Assembly: GCA_934869045.1 (NCBI GenBank)
Contig: CAKXAF010000158.1
Coordinates: 1 to 6,533, forward strand
Source: an uncultured Nitrososphaerota archaeon
GTDB taxonomy: Bacteria; Bacillota; Clostridia; Oscillospirales; Ruminococcaceae
Reading direction: 5' to 3'
Length of the DNA stretch: 6,533 bases
The translations under genes and the position numbers were made by a program. Position 1 is the stretch's first letter; every line of letters starts with the position of its first letter. Shown here piece by piece: positions 6,271 to 6,533 of this stretch. The notes under the pieces were generated by a model. It saw only the letters and a list, made by a program, of their open reading frames with translations. It was not told the origin of the DNA and ran no database searches.

Positions 6271-6533
6271 ATGAAGCGAATTCTTACTGCGATTCTGGCA
6301 AGCTGCATGACCCTTTCGATGCTGGCAAGCTGCGGCGGCAGCTCAGAACCCTCCAGCAGCACGGGAAACAGTGCTCCGGTTACAGCCGGGAGCTCTGATA
6401 ATTCCGGAAACGCTGGCGGGGAAACCGATCCATACGCGGAGAAGATCACCATTACGGCGGCAGGTCCCAACTTTGATGGCGTTGATCCGGAAACAAATGA
6501 GTTTTGGAAGGCAATTTGCGAACGGTTCAATAT
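6271..6533 (+). CDS. Lipoprotein solute-binding protein of the importer, 3' end cut by window edge
   Basis: Only the first 87 codons are in the window, with no stop reached. The N-terminus MKRILTAILASCMTLSML is a lipoprotein signal peptide. The lipobox is LASC with the lipidated Cys at 21, followed by a Gly/Ser/Thr-rich tether (about 22-50: GGSSEPSSSTGN and onward). The mature domain begins near YAEKITITAAGPNFDG and DPETNEFWKAICERFN, as in extracellular solute-binding proteins of the LplA/YtcQ type (family 1). It should sit on the outer face of the membrane and deliver substrate to the two permeases encoded just upstream. The start is supported by AAGGAG (6256-6261), nine bases before the ATG. 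The 32-base gap after the permease holds no terminator, so it is co-transcribed. A second LASC lies at residues 9-12, too close to the N-terminus for normal cleavage. The ligand is unknown. Confidence 0.9.
   Translation, partial: MKRILTAILASCMTLSMLASCGGSSEPSSSTGNSAPVTAGSSDNSGNAGGETDPYAEKITITAAGPNFDGVDPETNEFWKAICERFN
6295..6333 (+). repeat. Twelve-base direct repeat encoding LASC twice in the signal peptide
   Basis: CTGGCAAGCTGC occurs at 6295-6306 and again at 6322-6333, in the same reading frame and 27 bases apart. Both copies encode Leu-Ala-Ser-Cys, the lipobox sequence. Only the second (Cys21) follows a hydrophobic stretch of normal length. The identical codons suggest a small internal duplication rather than chance amino-acid similarity. 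Confidence 0.7.

Noticed and set aside
6267..6530. 87-codon reverse-strand open frame opposite the lipoprotein start
   Set aside because: The forward strand carries a signal peptide, lipobox and well-spaced ribosome site. The reverse frame is its complement and has no features of its own.

Overview
The window looks like a chromosomal stretch from a member of the Bacillota. A Clostridia (Ruminococcaceae-like) or Paenibacillus-like host is plausible but unproven. The reasons are strong purine-rich Shine-Dalgarno sites, a TTG start, sigma-A type -10 boxes, and the combination of a YesN/YesM-type two-component system with a CUT1-type sugar ABC importer. All genes are on the + strand. No RNA gene, insertion sequence, CRISPR array or attachment site was seen.

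Layout. Positions 1-866 hold the 3' part of an APH/choline-kinase-fold phosphotransferase gene, cut by the left window edge and visibly more AT-rich than what follows. Positions 867-1046 are a 180-base non-coding gap with a small inverted repeat, two TATAAT hexamers (one with a well-spaced -35 box) and a strong ribosome site. A response regulator with a receiver domain and an AraC-type DNA-binding domain follows (1047-2426, TTG start). Next is a membrane sensor histidine kinase (2472-4289). A 109-base gap (4290-4398) carries a perfect TATAAT with no recognisable -35. Then come two ABC importer permeases (4399-5334 and 5351-6238) and the first 87 codons of a lipoprotein solute-binding protein (6271 to the window end).

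How the genes work together. By analogy with YesM/YesN and LplABC/YtcP families, the kinase would sense an extracellular carbohydrate-related signal, directly or through the binding protein. It would phosphorylate Asp55 of the regulator, and the regulator would activate the importer promoter before 4399. The two permeases form the membrane channel and the lipoprotein delivers the substrate. No ATPase gene is present in the window. Such importers often share a distantly encoded MsmX-type ATPase, so this is expected rather than strange. The substrate cannot be read from the sequence. The phosphotransferase has no evident link to the transport locus.

Overall this is a recognisable, common arrangement. 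I found no convincing new biological system. The most useful points are the truncated left-hand gene, the start-site choices, the activator-type importer promoter and a duplicated lipobox-like motif.
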